A program made the translations under genes and the position numbers. A stretch of 64,000 nucleotides of DNA, from positions 186,001 through 250,000 of the forward strand of contig CAVMBN010000181.1 in assembly GCA_963678705.1 (NCBI GenBank), given 5' to 3'. Source of the stretch: Panorpa germanica (Eukaryota; Arthropoda; Insecta; Mecoptera; Panorpidae). Shown here piece by piece: positions 34,737 through 48,134 of this stretch (position 1 is its first letter; every line of letters begins with the position of its first letter). Below the pieces are notes generated by a model, which did no database searches, was not told where the DNA came from, and saw only the letters and a list, made by a program, of their open reading frames with translations.

Positions 34737-35468
34737 TGTGCCTTTAATAATGTCTGATGCCCAAGTGACCTTCAAAGAATTAGGCTGGCAGAAACCTCTA
34801 GGTACGTCTACTGTGCTGTGGAGAACTATTTTTATTGTCAAACATTAATTTTACAAACCGATTACCGTTTTATAAAAAGGCAACTATCTAAAGGTTGTCC
34901 TCAGCGATCCGTAATGGGGTCTAAGCTCACCTTGCGCGTGTCACAAGGACAGAATGGAGCTTAAACTCAGCAACTATGCCGACACTATTCAAGGGGCACT
35001 TATGCTACTGGTTGTGTATTGTGCTTTGGCATGGTACCACAGGATCAATCTTCCGAATCCTTCATGCAAAGAACTATGTTATTGACGATGACGCGTTGTT
35101 GCAGAACTGTATCTACAGAAGTGGTGGAGGTGATATTGGGGACAATTCCTTTAGATTTAAAAATCACTCTTGCAGTCACTCAAGTACAAATTACGCTAGA
35201 ACTGAAAAAAACAAATTTTGATGATTTAAAGTTAATGCGACAAATTTCGAGGTTTTAAAGTTATTGCGGCTGTAGGATAAAGGTCAAGAGACGATATTTA
35301 ATGTATTGCCAAAGAGATGAATGCATATATGCATAAGCTCTGGCAGGACAGATGCGACTTATTAGAAACAGGAAGACCTACGTATTGGTTTACAAGGACG
35401 TTAATATTGCTTTGCAACACAAGTGGTCCCTATCTACTATGTGTGTGATGGGCTCCTTCTACTTTAGG
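34737..35468 (+). pseudogene. U16: R1-clade RT fragment, short unit, type C
   Basis: Short form with the type-C variants TATGCTACTGG, TGCTTTGGCATGG and GGTGGAGGTGATATTGG. It groups with U12, U21 and U27, not with the neighbouring type-A and type-D units. Confidence 0.86.
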
Positions 35469-36062
35469 TGAAAAAAGTGATTAAAAGTGAAAAATTAAAT
35501 ACGCAAAAAAATAAATAAAATTTATGTAAGCTTTTTCTAACGAAAAGCATTAAGGTTTGTTTTAAATTTGTGTTAATTTACCCTAAACAGAGTGTTTTTA
35601 CAAAATTTTGACAGTTGGAAACCAGTGTTAAAAACGAATATTTCGTTGTTTGATATAAGACATTAATAAGTGCGATAGACAAAAAAAGTGATAATAATTA
35701 GGTTAGTGTTAGTGCTAAAACATCAAGTGTTTAAGAAATTTAAGAAATCTGTAGAGCTATATAAGGAAGACCTCATATAAACACTACAAATATACAAAAG
35801 ACAAAAGGTTGCCGCCCACTATCAAGTAAGTCGATTAACATTAACTATAAATAATATTAAAACATAAGAATTAGTTTATATAAATGCGTGTTTCAAATAA
35901 TAAAGAGAGTGTATTAATTGTTATAAGTGATTATGTGAACAATATATGCGGTTTTCTTGGAAATAGTGATTGATCGTTCATGAACAATCAATGGTAACAA
36001 ACAAATGGTGAGTAAGTAAGCTTAAGTACAAGTATGTACATAAGATATTTATAGAAATTTAG

Positions 36063-37006
36063 TGTGCCTTTGATAATGTCTGGTGGCCAAGTGACCTTCA
36101 AAGAATTAGGCCGGCAAAAACCTCTAGGTAAGTCTACTGCGCTATGGAGAACTATTTTCATTGTCGAACATTAATTTTACAAAATGATTACCGTTCCATA
36201 AAAAGGCAACTATCTAAAGGTTGTCCTCAGCGATTCGTAATAAGGCCTGAGCTCTGGAACATGGTATTCGACGAGAACTGTGTTTTTTACTCAAAGGGTT
36301 GTGTAAACGTATGTTTTGCAGACGATAATGTGATCCCTATAGGTGCAAATAGTAGAGAACAACTAGAAAGCCGTTCTCGACCTGCTATAGATAAAATGTG
36401 TAGTTTCTTGAAGCTACAAAGCTACGAATCAAATACGGTAACAACGAATGATAAACTTATAACACACCTTGCGCGTGTCACAAGGATGGAATGGAGCTTA
36501 AACTCGGCAACTATGTCGACACTTTACAAGGGGGCATTTATGCCAATAGTTGTGTATAGTGCTTCGGCATGGTACCACAGGATCAATCTTCCGGATCCTC
36601 CATGCAAAGAACAATGTTATTGACGATTATGCGTTGTTGCAGAACTGTATCTACAGAAGTAGTGCAGGTGATATCGGGGACAATTTCTTTAGATAAAAAA
36701 ATCACTCATGCACTCACTCTAGTACAAACTGCGCTAGAACTAAAAAAATAAAATTTTGATGATTTAAAGTTAATGCGACAAATTTCGAGGATTTAAAGTT
36801 ATTGCGGCTGTAGGATAAAAGTCTGGATACGATACCAAATGTATTGCAAAAGAGATTAATGTATATATGCATAAGCTCTGGCAAGACAGATGGGACTAAT
36901 TAGAAAAAGGAAGACCTACGTATTGGTTTACAAGGACGTTAATATTGCTTTGCAAGACATGTGGTCTCTATCTACTATGTGTGTGATCGGCTCCTGCTAC
37001 TCGAGG
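36063..37006 (+). pseudogene. U17: R1-clade RT fragment, long unit, type D
   Basis: A 159-codon open stretch (36144-36623) runs from NYFHCRTLI through SKGCPQRF, CFADDNVIP, RVTRMEWSL and YSASAWYHRINLPDPP, where the shared frameshift follows. This is among the longest intact readings of the fragment in the window. FADD is intact, but the RT lacks the conserved block that should follow KLQ. Confidence 0.88.
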
Positions 37007-37654
37007 TGAAAAAAGTGATCAAAATTAAAAAATTATTTTCGGAAAAAAATTAAATAAATTATATAAATACTTTTTCTAACGAAAAGTTTTTAAGTTTGTT
37101 TTAAATTTGTGTTAATTTACCCTAAACAAAGTGTTTTTACAAAAGTTTGACAGTTTGAAACCAGTGTTAAAAACGAATTTTTCATTACGCGTACACGCGA
37201 TCTTATAAACATAACCTCAAAATTGTAACTTTGTTGTTTGATATAAGACATTAATAAGTGCGATAGACAAAAACAGTGATAATAATTAGGTTAGTGTTAG
37301 TGCTAAAACATCAAGTGGTAAAGAAATTCAAGAAATCTGTAGAGCTATATAAGGAAGACCTCATTTAAACACTACAAATATGCGGAAGACAAAAGATTGC
37401 CGCCCACTATCAAGTAAGTCGATTAAAATTAACTACAAATAATATTAAAACATAAAAATTAGTTTTTATAAATGCGTGTTTCAAATAATAAAGAGAGTAT
37501 TAATTGTTATAAGTGATTATGATTAAGTTAACAATATATGCAGTTTTCTTGAAAATAGTGATTGATCGTTCATGAATAATCAATGGTAACAAACAAATGG
37601 TAAGAAAGTAGGCTTAAGAATAAGTATGTACAAGAGATATTTATAGAAATTCAG
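37007..37654 (+). other. Array spacer with annotated landmarks (between U17 and U18)
   Basis: A representative spacer in the higher-order region. The CGCGTACACGCG dyad is at 37188-37199 and a TATA-like TATATAAG at 37346-37353. The palindrome near 37559-37583 is the variant form with TGAATAATCAAT. 'aatggtaagaaag' precedes the next RT fragment. No open frame of note. Confidence 0.75.
37188..37199. repeat. 12-bp CG-rich dyad CGCGTACACGCG (representative copy)
   Basis: The arms CGCGT and ACGCG are perfect inverted repeats around AC. Spacers with the alternative CGCGTAAACGCG keep both arms and change only the centre. It stands out in a very AT-rich spacer and is absent from the shortened spacers of type-C to type-D junctions (for example after U16 and U21, where AATATTTCGTTG closes the gap). 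Confidence 0.7.
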
Positions 37655-38596
37655 TGTGCCTTTGATACTGTCTGGTGGCCAAGTGACCTTTAAATAATAA
37701 GGCCGGCAAAAACTTCTAGGTACGTCTACTGCGCTATAGAGAACTATTTTCATTGTCGATCATTAATTTTACAAACCGATTACCGTTCCATGACAAGGCA
37801 ACTATCTAAACGTTGTCCTACGCGATTTGTATTAAGGCCTGACCTCTGGAACATGGTATTCGAAGAGAACTGTGTTTCTAACTCGAAAGGTTGAGTAAAC
37901 GTATGTTTGCCAAAGATAATGTGATCCTTATCGGTGCAAATAGTAGAGAACAACTAAAAAACGTTCTCGACCTGCTATAGATAAAATCTGTAGTTTCTTA
38001 AAGCTACAAAGCTACGAAACAAATACGGTAACAACAAATGATAAACTTGTAACACACCTTGCGCGTGTCACAAGGACGGAATGGAGCTTAAACTCGGCAA
38101 CTATGCCGACACTATACAAGGGGGCATTTATGCCAATGGTTGTGTATTGTGCTTCGGCATGGTACCACAAAATCAATCTTCCGGATCCTTCATGCGAAAA
38201 ACTATGTTATTGACGAAGACGCGTTGTTGCAGAACTGTATCTACAGAAGTGGTGCAGGTGATATCGGGGACAATTTCTTTAGATTTAAAAATCACTCATG
38301 CACTCACTTAAGTACAAATTACGCTAGAACTGAAAAAATTAAATTTCGATAATTTAAAGTTAATGCGACAAATTTCGAGGTTTTAAAGTTAATGCGGCTG
38401 TAGTATAAAATTCTGGAGACGATACCAAATGTATTGCCAATGAGATGAACGCATATATGCATAAGCTCTGGCAAGACAGATATGACTTAATAGAAAAAGG
38501 AAGACCTACGTATTGGTTTACAAGGACGTTAATATTGCTTTGCCACACAAGTGGTCCCTATTTACTATGTGTGTGATCGGCTACTGCTACTTTAGG
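37655..38596 (+). pseudogene. U18: R1-clade RT fragment, long unit, type F
   Basis: Near-identical to U14. FADD is altered to a AAAGAT text and out of frame. The open stretch 38081-38311 covers the RT tail. Confidence 0.87.
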
Positions 38597-39239
38597 TGAA
38601 AAAAGTGATTAAAAGTGAGAAATTAATTACGGAAAAAAATTAAATAAATTATATGAATACTTTTTCAAACGAAAAGTATTTAAGTTTGTTTTAAATTTGT
38701 GTTAATTTACCCTAAACAAAGTGTTTTTACAAAAGTTTGACAGTTGGAAACCATTGTCAAAAACAAATTTTTCATTACGCGTACACGCGGTCTTATAAAC
38801 CTTACCTCAAAATTGTAACTTTGTTGTTTTATATAAAACATTAATAAGTGCGATAGACAAAAAAGTGATAATAATTAGGTTAGTGTTAGTGCTAAAACAT
38901 AAAGTGGTTAAGAAATTCAAGAAATCTGTAGACCTTTATAAGGAATACCTTAAATAAACACTACAAATATACGGAAGACAAAAGGTTGCCGCCCACTATC
39001 ATGTAAGTTGATTAACCTTAACCATAAATAATAATAAAACATAAGAATTAGTTTATATAAATGCGTATTTCAAAAAATAAAGAAAGTGTATAAATTGCTA
39101 TAAGTGATTAAGTGAACAATATATGCGGTTTTCTTGGAAATAGTGATTGATCGTTCATGAACAATCAATGGTAACAAACAAATGGTAAGTAAGTAGGCTT
39201 AGTTACAAGCATGGACATGAGATATTTATAGAAATTCAG

Positions 39240-39972
39240 TGTGCCTTTGATAATATCTGGTAGCCAAGTGACCTTCAAAGAATTATGCCGGCAAAAACTT
39301 CTAGGTTCGTCTACTGCGCTATAAAGAACTATATTCAGTGTCGAACATTAATTTTACAAACCGATTACCATTCCATGAAAAGGCAACTATCTAAAGGTTG
39401 TCCTTACCGATCCGTCATGGGGCCGGAGTTCACCTTGCGCGTGTCACAAGGACGGAATGGAGTTTAAACTCGGCAACTATGCCGACACTATACAAGGGAG
39501 CATTTATGCCAATGGTTGTGTATTGTGCTTCGGCATGGTACCACAAAATCAATCTTCTGGATCCTCCATGCAAAAAACTATGTTATTGACGATGACGCGT
39601 TGTTGCAGAACTGTATCTACAGAAGTGGTGCAGGTGATATCGGGTACAATTCTTTTAGATTTAAAAATCACTTATGCACTTACTTAAGTACAAATTACGC
39701 TAGAACTAAAAAAATTAAATTTTAATGAATTAAAGTTAATGCGACAAATTTCGAGGATTTAAAGTTAATGCAGCTGTAGGATAAAATTCTGGAGACGATA
39801 CCAAATGTATTGCCAATGAGATGAATGCATATATGCATAAGCTCTGGCAAGACAGATATGACTTAATAGAAAAAGGAAGACCTACGTATTGGTTTACAAG
39901 GACGTTAGTATTGCTTTGCAACACAAGTGGTCCCTAATTACTATGTGTGTAATCGGCTCCTGCTACTTTAGG
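39240..39972 (+). pseudogene. U19: R1-clade RT fragment, short unit, type A
   Basis: A copy of U15 (5,878 bp upstream) and of U25 (8,895 bp downstream), so it sits where the two higher-order repeats meet. It has GGCCGGAGTTCACC at the deletion junction, a variant shared with U25. Confidence 0.87.
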
Positions 39973-40615
39973 TAAAAAATGTGATTAAAAGTGAGAAATT
40001 AATTACGGAAAAAAATTAAATAAATTATATGAATACTTTTTCTAACGAAAAGTATTAAAGTTTGTTTTAAATTTGTGTTAATTTACCCTAAACAAAGTGT
40101 TTTTACAAAAGTTTGACAGTTGGAAACCAGTGTTAAAAACGAATTTTTCATTACGCGTAAACGCGGTCTTATAAACATAACCTCAAAATTGTAACCTTGT
40201 TGTTTGATATAAGACATTATTAAGTGCGATAGACAAAAAAGTGATAATAATTAGGTTAGTGTTAGTGCTAAAACATCAAGTAGTTAAGAAATTCAAGAAA
40301 TCTGTAGAGCTATATAAGAAAGACCTCATATAAACACTACAAATATACGGAAGACAAAAGGTTGCCGCCCACTATTAAGTAAGTAGATTAACATTAACTA
40401 TAAATAATATTAAAACATAAGAATTAGTTTATATAAATGCGTGTTTTAAATAATAATAAGAGTGTATTAATTGTTATAAGTGATTAAGTGAACAATAAAT
40501 GCGGTTTTCTTGGAAATAGTGATTGATCGTTCATGAACATTCAATGGTAACAAACAAATAGTAAGTAAGTAGGCTTAAGTACAAGTATGTACATGAGTTA
40601 TTTATAGAAATTCAG

Positions 40616-41348
40616 TGTGCCTTTGATAATATCTGGTGGCCAAGTGACCTTCAAAGAATTAGGCCGGCAAAAACCTCTAGGTACGTCTACTGCGCTATGG
40701 AGAACTATTTTCATTGTCGAACATTAATTTTACAAACCGATTACCGTTCCATGAAAAGGCAACTATCTAAAGGTTGACCTCAGCGATCCGTAATGGGGTC
40801 TAAGCTCACCTTGCGCGTGTCACATGGACGGAATGGAGCTTAAACTCGGCAACTATGCCGACACTATACAAGGGGGCATTTATGCCAATGGTTGTGTATT
40901 GTGCTTCGGCATGGTACCACAGGATCAATCTTCCGAATCCTTTATGCAAAGAACTATGTTATTGATGATGACGCGTTGTTGCAGAACTGTATCTACAGAA
41001 GTGGTGCAGGTGATATCGAGGACAATTTCTTTAGATTTAAAAATCACTTATGCACTCACTCAAGTACAAATTACGCTAGAACTGAAAAAATCAAACTTTG
41101 ATAATTTAAAGTTAATGCGACAAATTTCGAGGTTTTAAAGTTAATGCGGCTGTAGGATAATAGTCTAGAGACGATACCAAATGTATTGCCAAAGAGATGA
41201 ATGCATATATGCATAAGCTCTGGCAAGACAGATGGGACTTATTAGAAAAAGAAAGACCTACGTATTAGTTTACAAGGACGTTAATATTGCTTTGCAACAC
41301 AAGTGGTCCCTATCTACTATGTGTGTGATGGGCTCCTGCTAGTTTAGG
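40616..41348 (+). pseudogene. U20: R1-clade RT fragment, short unit, type B
   Basis: Short form. Type-B variants are TTGATGATGACGCG (MMTRCCRTVSTE) and GATATCGAGGAC. A stop replaces P in GCPQR (GGTTGACCTC). It has no counterpart in the earlier C-D-F-A blocks. The partner is U26. Confidence 0.86.
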
Positions 41349-41990
41349 TGAAAAAAGTGATTAAAAGTGAGAAATTAAATACGCAAAAATATTAAATAAA
41401 TTATATGAATACTTTTTCTAACGAAAAGTATTAAAATTTGTTTTAAAATTGTGTTAATTTACCCTAAACAAAGTGTTTTTACAAAAGTTTGACAGTTAGA
41501 AACCAGTGTTAAAAACGAATTTTTCATTTCGCGTAAACGCGGTCTTATAAACATAACCTCAAAATTGTAACCTTGTTGTTTGATATAAGACATTATTAAG
41601 TGCGATAGACAAAAAAGTGATAATAATTAGGTTAGTGTTAGTGCTAAAACATCAAGTGGTTAAGAAATTCAAGAAATCTGTAGAGCTATAAAAGGAACAT
41701 CTTATATAAATACTACAAATATACGGAAGACAAAAGGTTGTCGCCAACTATCATGTAAGTCGATTACCCTTAACCATAAATAATAATAAACATAAGAATT
41801 AGTTTATATAAATGCGTGTTTCAAATAATAAAGAGAGTGTATTAATTGTTATAAGTGATTATGTAAACAATATATGCGGTTTTCTTGGAAATAGTGATTG
41901 ATCGTTCATGAACAATCAATGGTAACAAACAAATGGTGAGTAAGTAAGCTTAAGTACAAGTATGTACATGAGATATTTATAAAAATTCAG

Positions 41991-42723
41991 TGTGCCTTTA
42001 ATAATGTCTGGTGCCCAAGTGACCTTCAAAGAATTAGGCCGGCAGAAACCTCTAGGTACGTCTACTGTGCTGTGGAGAACTATTTTTATTGTCAAACATT
42101 AATTTTACAAACCGATTACCGTTTTATAAAAAGGCAACTATCTAAAGGTTGTCCTCAGCGATCCGTAATGGGGTCTAAGCTCACCTTGCGCGTGTCACAA
42201 GGACAGAATGGAGCTTAAACTCAGCAACTATGCTGACACTATACAAGGGGGCACTTATGCTACTGGTTGTGTATTGTGCTTTGGCATGGTACCACAGGAT
42301 CAATCTTCCGAATCCTTCATGCAAAGAACTATGTTATTGACGATGACGCGTTGTTGCAGAACTGTATCTACAGAAGTGGTGGAGGTGATATTGAGGACAA
42401 TTCCTTTAGATTTAAAAATCACTCTTGCAGTCACTCAAGTACAAATTACGCTAGAACTGAAAAAAACAAATTTTGATGATTTAGAGTTAATGCGACAAAT
42501 TTCGAGGTTTTACAGTTATTGCGGCTGTAGGATAAAGGTCAAGAGACGATACCAAATGTATTGCCAAAGAGATGAATGCATATATGCATAAGCTCTGGCA
42601 GGACAGATGGGACTTATTAGAAAAAGGAAGACCTACGTATTGGTTTACAAGGACGTTAATATTGCTTTGCAACACAAGTGGTCCCTATCTACTATGTGTG
42701 TGATGGGCTCCTTCTACTTTAGG
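41991..42723 (+). pseudogene. U21: R1-clade RT fragment, short unit, type C
   Basis: The tail frame 42208-42591 is open for 127 codons (TRCCRTVSTEVVEVIL ... KKTNFDDLELMRQISRF), because the usual stop after RQISRF is changed to TAC. Its partner U27 shares this change. Confidence 0.86.
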
Positions 42724-43318
42724 TGAAAAAAGTGATTAAAAGTGAAAAATTAAATACGCAAAAAAAATAAATAAATTATATGAATACTTTTTCTAACGAA
42801 AAACAATAAAGTTTGTTTTAAATTTGTGTTAATTTACCCTAAACAAAGTGTTTTTACAAAAGTTTGACAGTTGGAAACCAGTGTTAAAAACGAATATTTC
42901 GTTGTTTGATATAAGACATTAATAATTGCGATAGACAAAAAAAGTGATAATAATTAGGTTAGTGTTAGTGCTAAAACATCAAGTGTTTAAGAAATTTAAG
43001 AAATCTGTAGAGCTATATAAGGAAGACCTCATATAAACACTACAAATATACAAAAGACAAAAGGTTGCCCTTCACTATCAAGCAAGTAGATTAACATTAA
43101 CTATAAATAATATTAAAACATAAGAATTAGTTTATATAAATGCGTGTTTCAAATAATAAAAAGAGTGTATTAATTGTTATAAGTGATTATGTGAACAATA
43201 TTTGCGGTTTTCCTGGAAATAGTGATTGATCGTTCATGAACAATCAATGGTAACAAACAAATGGTGAATAAGTAAGCTTAAGTACAAGTATGTACATGAG
43301 ATATTTATAGAAATTCAG

Positions 43319-44261
43319 TGTGCCTTTATTAATGTCTGGTGGCCAAGTGACCTTCAAAGAATTAGGCCGGCAAAAACCTCTAGGTACGTCTACTGCGCTA
43401 TGGAGAACTATTTTCATTGTCGAACATTATTGTACAAAATGATTACCGTTCCATAAAAAGGCAACTATCTTAAGGTTGTCCTCAGCGATTCGTAGTAAGG
43501 CCTGAGCTCTGGAACATGGTATTCGACGAGAACTGTGTTTTTCACTCAAAAGGTTGTGTAAACGTATGTATTGCAGACGATAATGTGATCCTTATAGGTG
43601 CAAATAGTAGAGAACAACTAGAAAGCCGTTCTCGACCTGCTATAGGTAAAATCTGTAGTTTCTTGAAGCTACAAAGCTACGAATCAAATACGGTAACAAC
43701 AAATGATAAACTTGTAACACACCTTGCGCGTGTCACAAGGACGAAATAGAGCTTAAACTCGGCAACTATGCCGACACTTTACAAGGGAACATTTATGCCA
43801 ATGGTTGTGTATAGTGCTTCGGCATGGTACCACAGGATCAATCTTCCGGATCCTCCATGCAAAGAACAATGTTATTGACTATGACGCGTTGTTGCAGAAC
43901 TGTATCTACAGAAGTAGTGCAGGTGATATCGGGGACAATTTCTTTACATTTAAAAATCACTCATGCACTCACTCAAGTACAAACTGCGCTAGAACTAAAA
44001 AAATCAAATTTTGATGATTTAAAGTTAATGCGACAAATTTCGAGGATTTAAAGTTAATGCGGCTGTAGGATAAAAGTCTGGATACGATACCAAATGTATT
44101 GCAAAAGAGATTAATGCATATATGCATAAGCTCTGGCAAGACAGGTGGGACTTAATAGAAAAAGGAAGACCTACGTATTGGTTTACAAGGACGTTAATAT
44201 TGCTTTGCAACACATGTGGTCCCTATCTACTATGTGTGTGATCGGCTCCTGCTACTTTAGG
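43319..44261 (+). pseudogene. U22: R1-clade RT fragment, long unit, type D
   Basis: The open stretch 43516-43749 carries FDENC and CIADDNVILIGANSRE. GACGAAATAGAG puts a stop in the RTEW motif. The following spacer has a private 55-bp tandem duplication. Confidence 0.86.
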
Positions 44262-44403
44262 TGAAAAAATTGATTAAAAGTGAGAAATTAATTACGGAAA
44301 GAAATTAAATAAATTATATGAATTATTTATCTAACGAAAAGTATTTAGGTTTGTTTTAAATTTGTGTTAATTTACCCTAAACAAAGTGTTTTTACAAAAG
44401 TTT

Positions 44404-44513
44404 GACAGTTGGACACCAGTATTGAAAACGAATTTTTTATTACGCGTACACGCGGTCTGACAGTTGGAAACCAGTGTTAAAAACGAATTTTTCATTACGC
44501 GTACACGCGGTCT
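44404..44513 (+). repeat. 55-bp tandem duplication in the U22-U23 spacer
   Basis: Copies at 44404-44458 and 44459-44513, from GACAGTTGGA to CGCGGTCT, each contain the CG-rich dyad. They differ at a few positions (GACACCAGTATTG against GAAACCAGTGTTA), so the event is not brand new. It is not seen in other spacers. Confidence 0.88.
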
Positions 44514-44960
44514 TATAAACAAAACCTCTAAATTGTAACTTTGATGTTTGATATAAAACATTAATAAGTGCGATAGACAAAAACAGTGATAATAATTAGG
44601 TTAGTGTTAGTGCTAAAACATCAAGTGGTAAAGAAATTTAAGAAATATGTCGAGCTATATAAAGAAGACCTCATATAAACACTACAAATATATAGAAGAC
44701 AAAAGGTTGCCGCCCACTATCAAGTAAGTCAATTAACATTAACTATAAATAATATTAAAACATAAGAATAAGTTTATATAAATGCGTGTTTCAAATAATA
44801 AAGAGAGTGTATTAATTGTTATAAGTGATTATGTGAACAATATATACGGTTTTCATGGAAATAGTGATTGATCGTTCATAAACAATCAATGGTAACAAAC
44901 AAATGGTGAGTAAGTAAGCTTAAGTACAAGTATGTACATGAGATATTTATAGAAATTCAG

Positions 44961-45904
44961 TGTGCCTTTGATAATGTCTGGTGACCAAGTGACCTTCAAA
45001 GAATTAGGCCGGCAAAAACCTCTAGGTACGTCTACTGCGCTATGGAGAACTTTTTTCATTGTCGAACATTAATTTTACAAAATGATTACCGTTCCATAAA
45101 AAGGCAACTATCTAAAGGTTGTCCTCAGCGATTCGTAATAAGGCCTGAGCTCTGGAACATGGAATTCGACGAAAACTGTGTTTTTCACTCAAAAGGTTGT
45201 GTAAACGTATGTTTTGCAGACGATAATGTGATCCTTCTAGGTGCAAATAGTAGAGAACAACTAGAAAGCCGTTCTCGACCTGCTATAGATAAAATCTGTA
45301 GTTTCTTGAAGCTACAAAGCAACGAATCAAATACGGTAACAACGAATGATAAACTTCTAACACACCTTGCGCGTGTCACAAGGACGGAATGGAGCTTAAA
45401 CTCGGCAACTATGCCGACACTTTACAAGGGGGCATTTATGCCAATGGTTGTGTATAGTGCTTCGGCATTGTACCACAGGATTAATCTTCCGGATCCTTTA
45501 TGCAAAGAACAATGTTATTGACGATTACGCCTTGTTGCAGAACTGTATCTACAGAAGAATTGCAGGTGATATCGGGGACAATTTCTTTAGATTTAAAAAT
45601 CACTCATGCACTCACTCAAGTACAAACTGCGCTAGAACTAAAAAAATCAAATTTTGATGATTAAAAGTTATTACGACAAATTTCGAGGATTCAAAGTTAA
45701 TGCGGCTGTAGGATAAAAGTCTGGATACGATACCAAATGTATTGCAAAAAAAATTAATGCATATATGCATAAGCTCTGGCAAGACAGATGGGACTTAATA
45801 GAAGAAGGAAGACCTACGTATTGGTTAACAAGGACGTTAATATTGCTTTGCAACACATGTGGTCCCTATCTACTATGTGTGTGATCGACTCCTGCTACTC
45901 TAGG
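44961..45904 (+). pseudogene. U23: R1-clade RT fragment, long unit, type D2
   Basis: A 159-codon open stretch (45042-45521) with CFADDNVILLGANSRE and YSASALYHRINLPDP. It is an extra D-like unit that the next higher-order repeat (U28-U29) lacks. Confidence 0.87.
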
Positions 45905-46553
45905 TGAAAAAAGTAATCAAAATTAAAAAATTATTTTCGGAAAAAAATTAAATAAATTATATAAAAACTTTTTCTAACGAAAAGTTTTTAAGTTTGTTTT
46001 AAAGTTGTGTTAATTTACCCTAAACAAAGTGTTTTTACAAAAGTTTGACAGTTAAAAACCAGTGTTTAAAACGAATTTTTTATTACGCGTACACGCGATC
46101 TTATAAACATAACCTCAAAATTGTAACTTTGTTGTTTGATATAAGACATTAATAAGTGCGATAGACAAAAACAGTGATAAAATTAGGTTATTGTTAGTGC
46201 TAAAACATCAAATGGTAAAGAAATTCAAGAAATCTGTAGAGCTATATAAGGAAGACCTCATATAAACACTACAAATATGCGGAAGACAAATGATTGCCGC
46301 CCACTATCAAGTAAGTCGATTAAAATTAACTATAAATAATATTAAAACATAAGAATTAGTTTTTATAAATGCGTGTTTCAAATAATAAAGAGAGTGTTTT
46401 AATTGTTATAAGTGATTATGATTAAGTTAACAATATATTCAGTTTTCTTGAAAATAGTGATTGATCGTTCATGAATAATCAATGGTAACAAACAAATGGT
46501 AAGGAAGTAGGCTTAAGAATAAGTATGTACATGAGATATTTATAGAAATTCAG

Positions 46554-47496
46554 TGTGCCTTTGATACTGTCTGGTGGCCAAGTGACCTTTAAAGAATAAG
46601 GACGGCAAAAACCTCTAGGTACGTCTACTGCGCTATAGAGAACTACTTTTATTGTCGAACATGAATTTTACAAACCGATTACCGTTCCATGACAAGGCAA
46701 CTATCTAAACGTTGTCCTAAGCGATCCGTATTAAGGCCTGACCTCTGGAACATGGTATTTGACGAGAACTGTGTTTCTAACTCAAAAGGTTGTGTAAACG
46801 TATGTTTTGCCGACGATAATGTGATCCTTATCGGTGCAAATAGTAGAGAACAACTAAAAAACGTTCTCGACCTGCTATAGATAAAATCTGTAGTTTCTTA
46901 AAGCTACAAAGCTACGAAACAAATACGGTAACAACGAATTATAAACTTGTAACACACCTTGCGCGTGTCACAAGGACGGAATGGAGCTTAAACTCGGCAA
47001 CTATGCCGACACTATACAAGGGGGCATTTATGCCAATGGTTGTGTATAGTGCTTCGGCATGGTACCACAGGATCAATCTTCCGGATCCTTTATGCAAAGA
47101 ACTATGTTATTGACGATGACGCGTTGTTGCAGAACGGTATCTTTAGAAGTAGTGCAGGTGATATCGGGGACAATTTCTTTAGATTTAAAAATCACTTATG
47201 TACTCACTCAAGTACAAATTACGATAGAACTAAAAAAATCAAATTTTAATGATTTAAAGTTAATGCGACAAATTTCAAGGATTTAAAGTTAATGCGGCTG
47301 TAGGATAAAAGTCTAGAGACGATACCAAATGTATTGCCAAAGAGATTAATGCAAATATGCATAAGCTCTAGCAAGACAGATGGGACTCAATAGAAAAAAG
47401 AAATCCTACGAATTGGTTTACAAAAACGTTATTATTGCTTTGCAACACATGTGGTCCCTATCTACTATGTGTGTGATCGGCTCCTACTACTTTAAG
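46554..47496 (+). pseudogene. U24: R1-clade RT fragment, long unit, type F
   Basis: Type F by AAACGTTGTCCTAAGCG and CTAAAAAACG. Unlike U14, U18 and U29, it keeps the full T-run, so CFADDNVILIG is in frame (46689-46880). Confidence 0.86.
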
Positions 47497-48134
47497 TGAA
47501 AAAAGTGATTAAAAGTGAGAAATTAATTACGGAAAGAAATTAAATAAATTATATGAATTATTTTTTTAACGAAAAGTATTTAAGTTTGTTTTTAATCTGT
47601 GTTAATTTACCCTATACAAAGTGGTTGTACAAAAGTTTGACAGTTGGAAACCAGTGTTAAAAACGAATTTTTTATTACGCGTACACGCAGTCTTATAAAC
47701 AAAACCTCAAAATTGTAACTTTGATGTTTGATATAAGACAATAATAAGTGCGATAGACAAAAAAAGTGATATTAATTAGGTTAGTGCTTAAACATCAAGT
47801 GTTTACGAAATTCAAGAAATCTGTAGAGCTATATAAAGAAGACCTTATATAAACACTACAAATATACGGAAGACAAAAGGTTGCCGCCAACTATCATGTA
47901 AGTCGATTAACCTTAACCATAAATAATATTAAAACATAAGAATTAGTTTATATAAATGCGTGTTTCAAATAATAAAGAGAGTGTATTAATTGTTATAAGT
48001 GATTATGTGAACAATATATGCGGTTTTCTTGGAAATAGTGATTGATCGTTCATGAACAATCAATGGTAACAAACAAATGGTGAGTAAGTAAGCTTAAGTA
48101 AAAGTATGTACATGAGATATTTATAGAAATTCAG

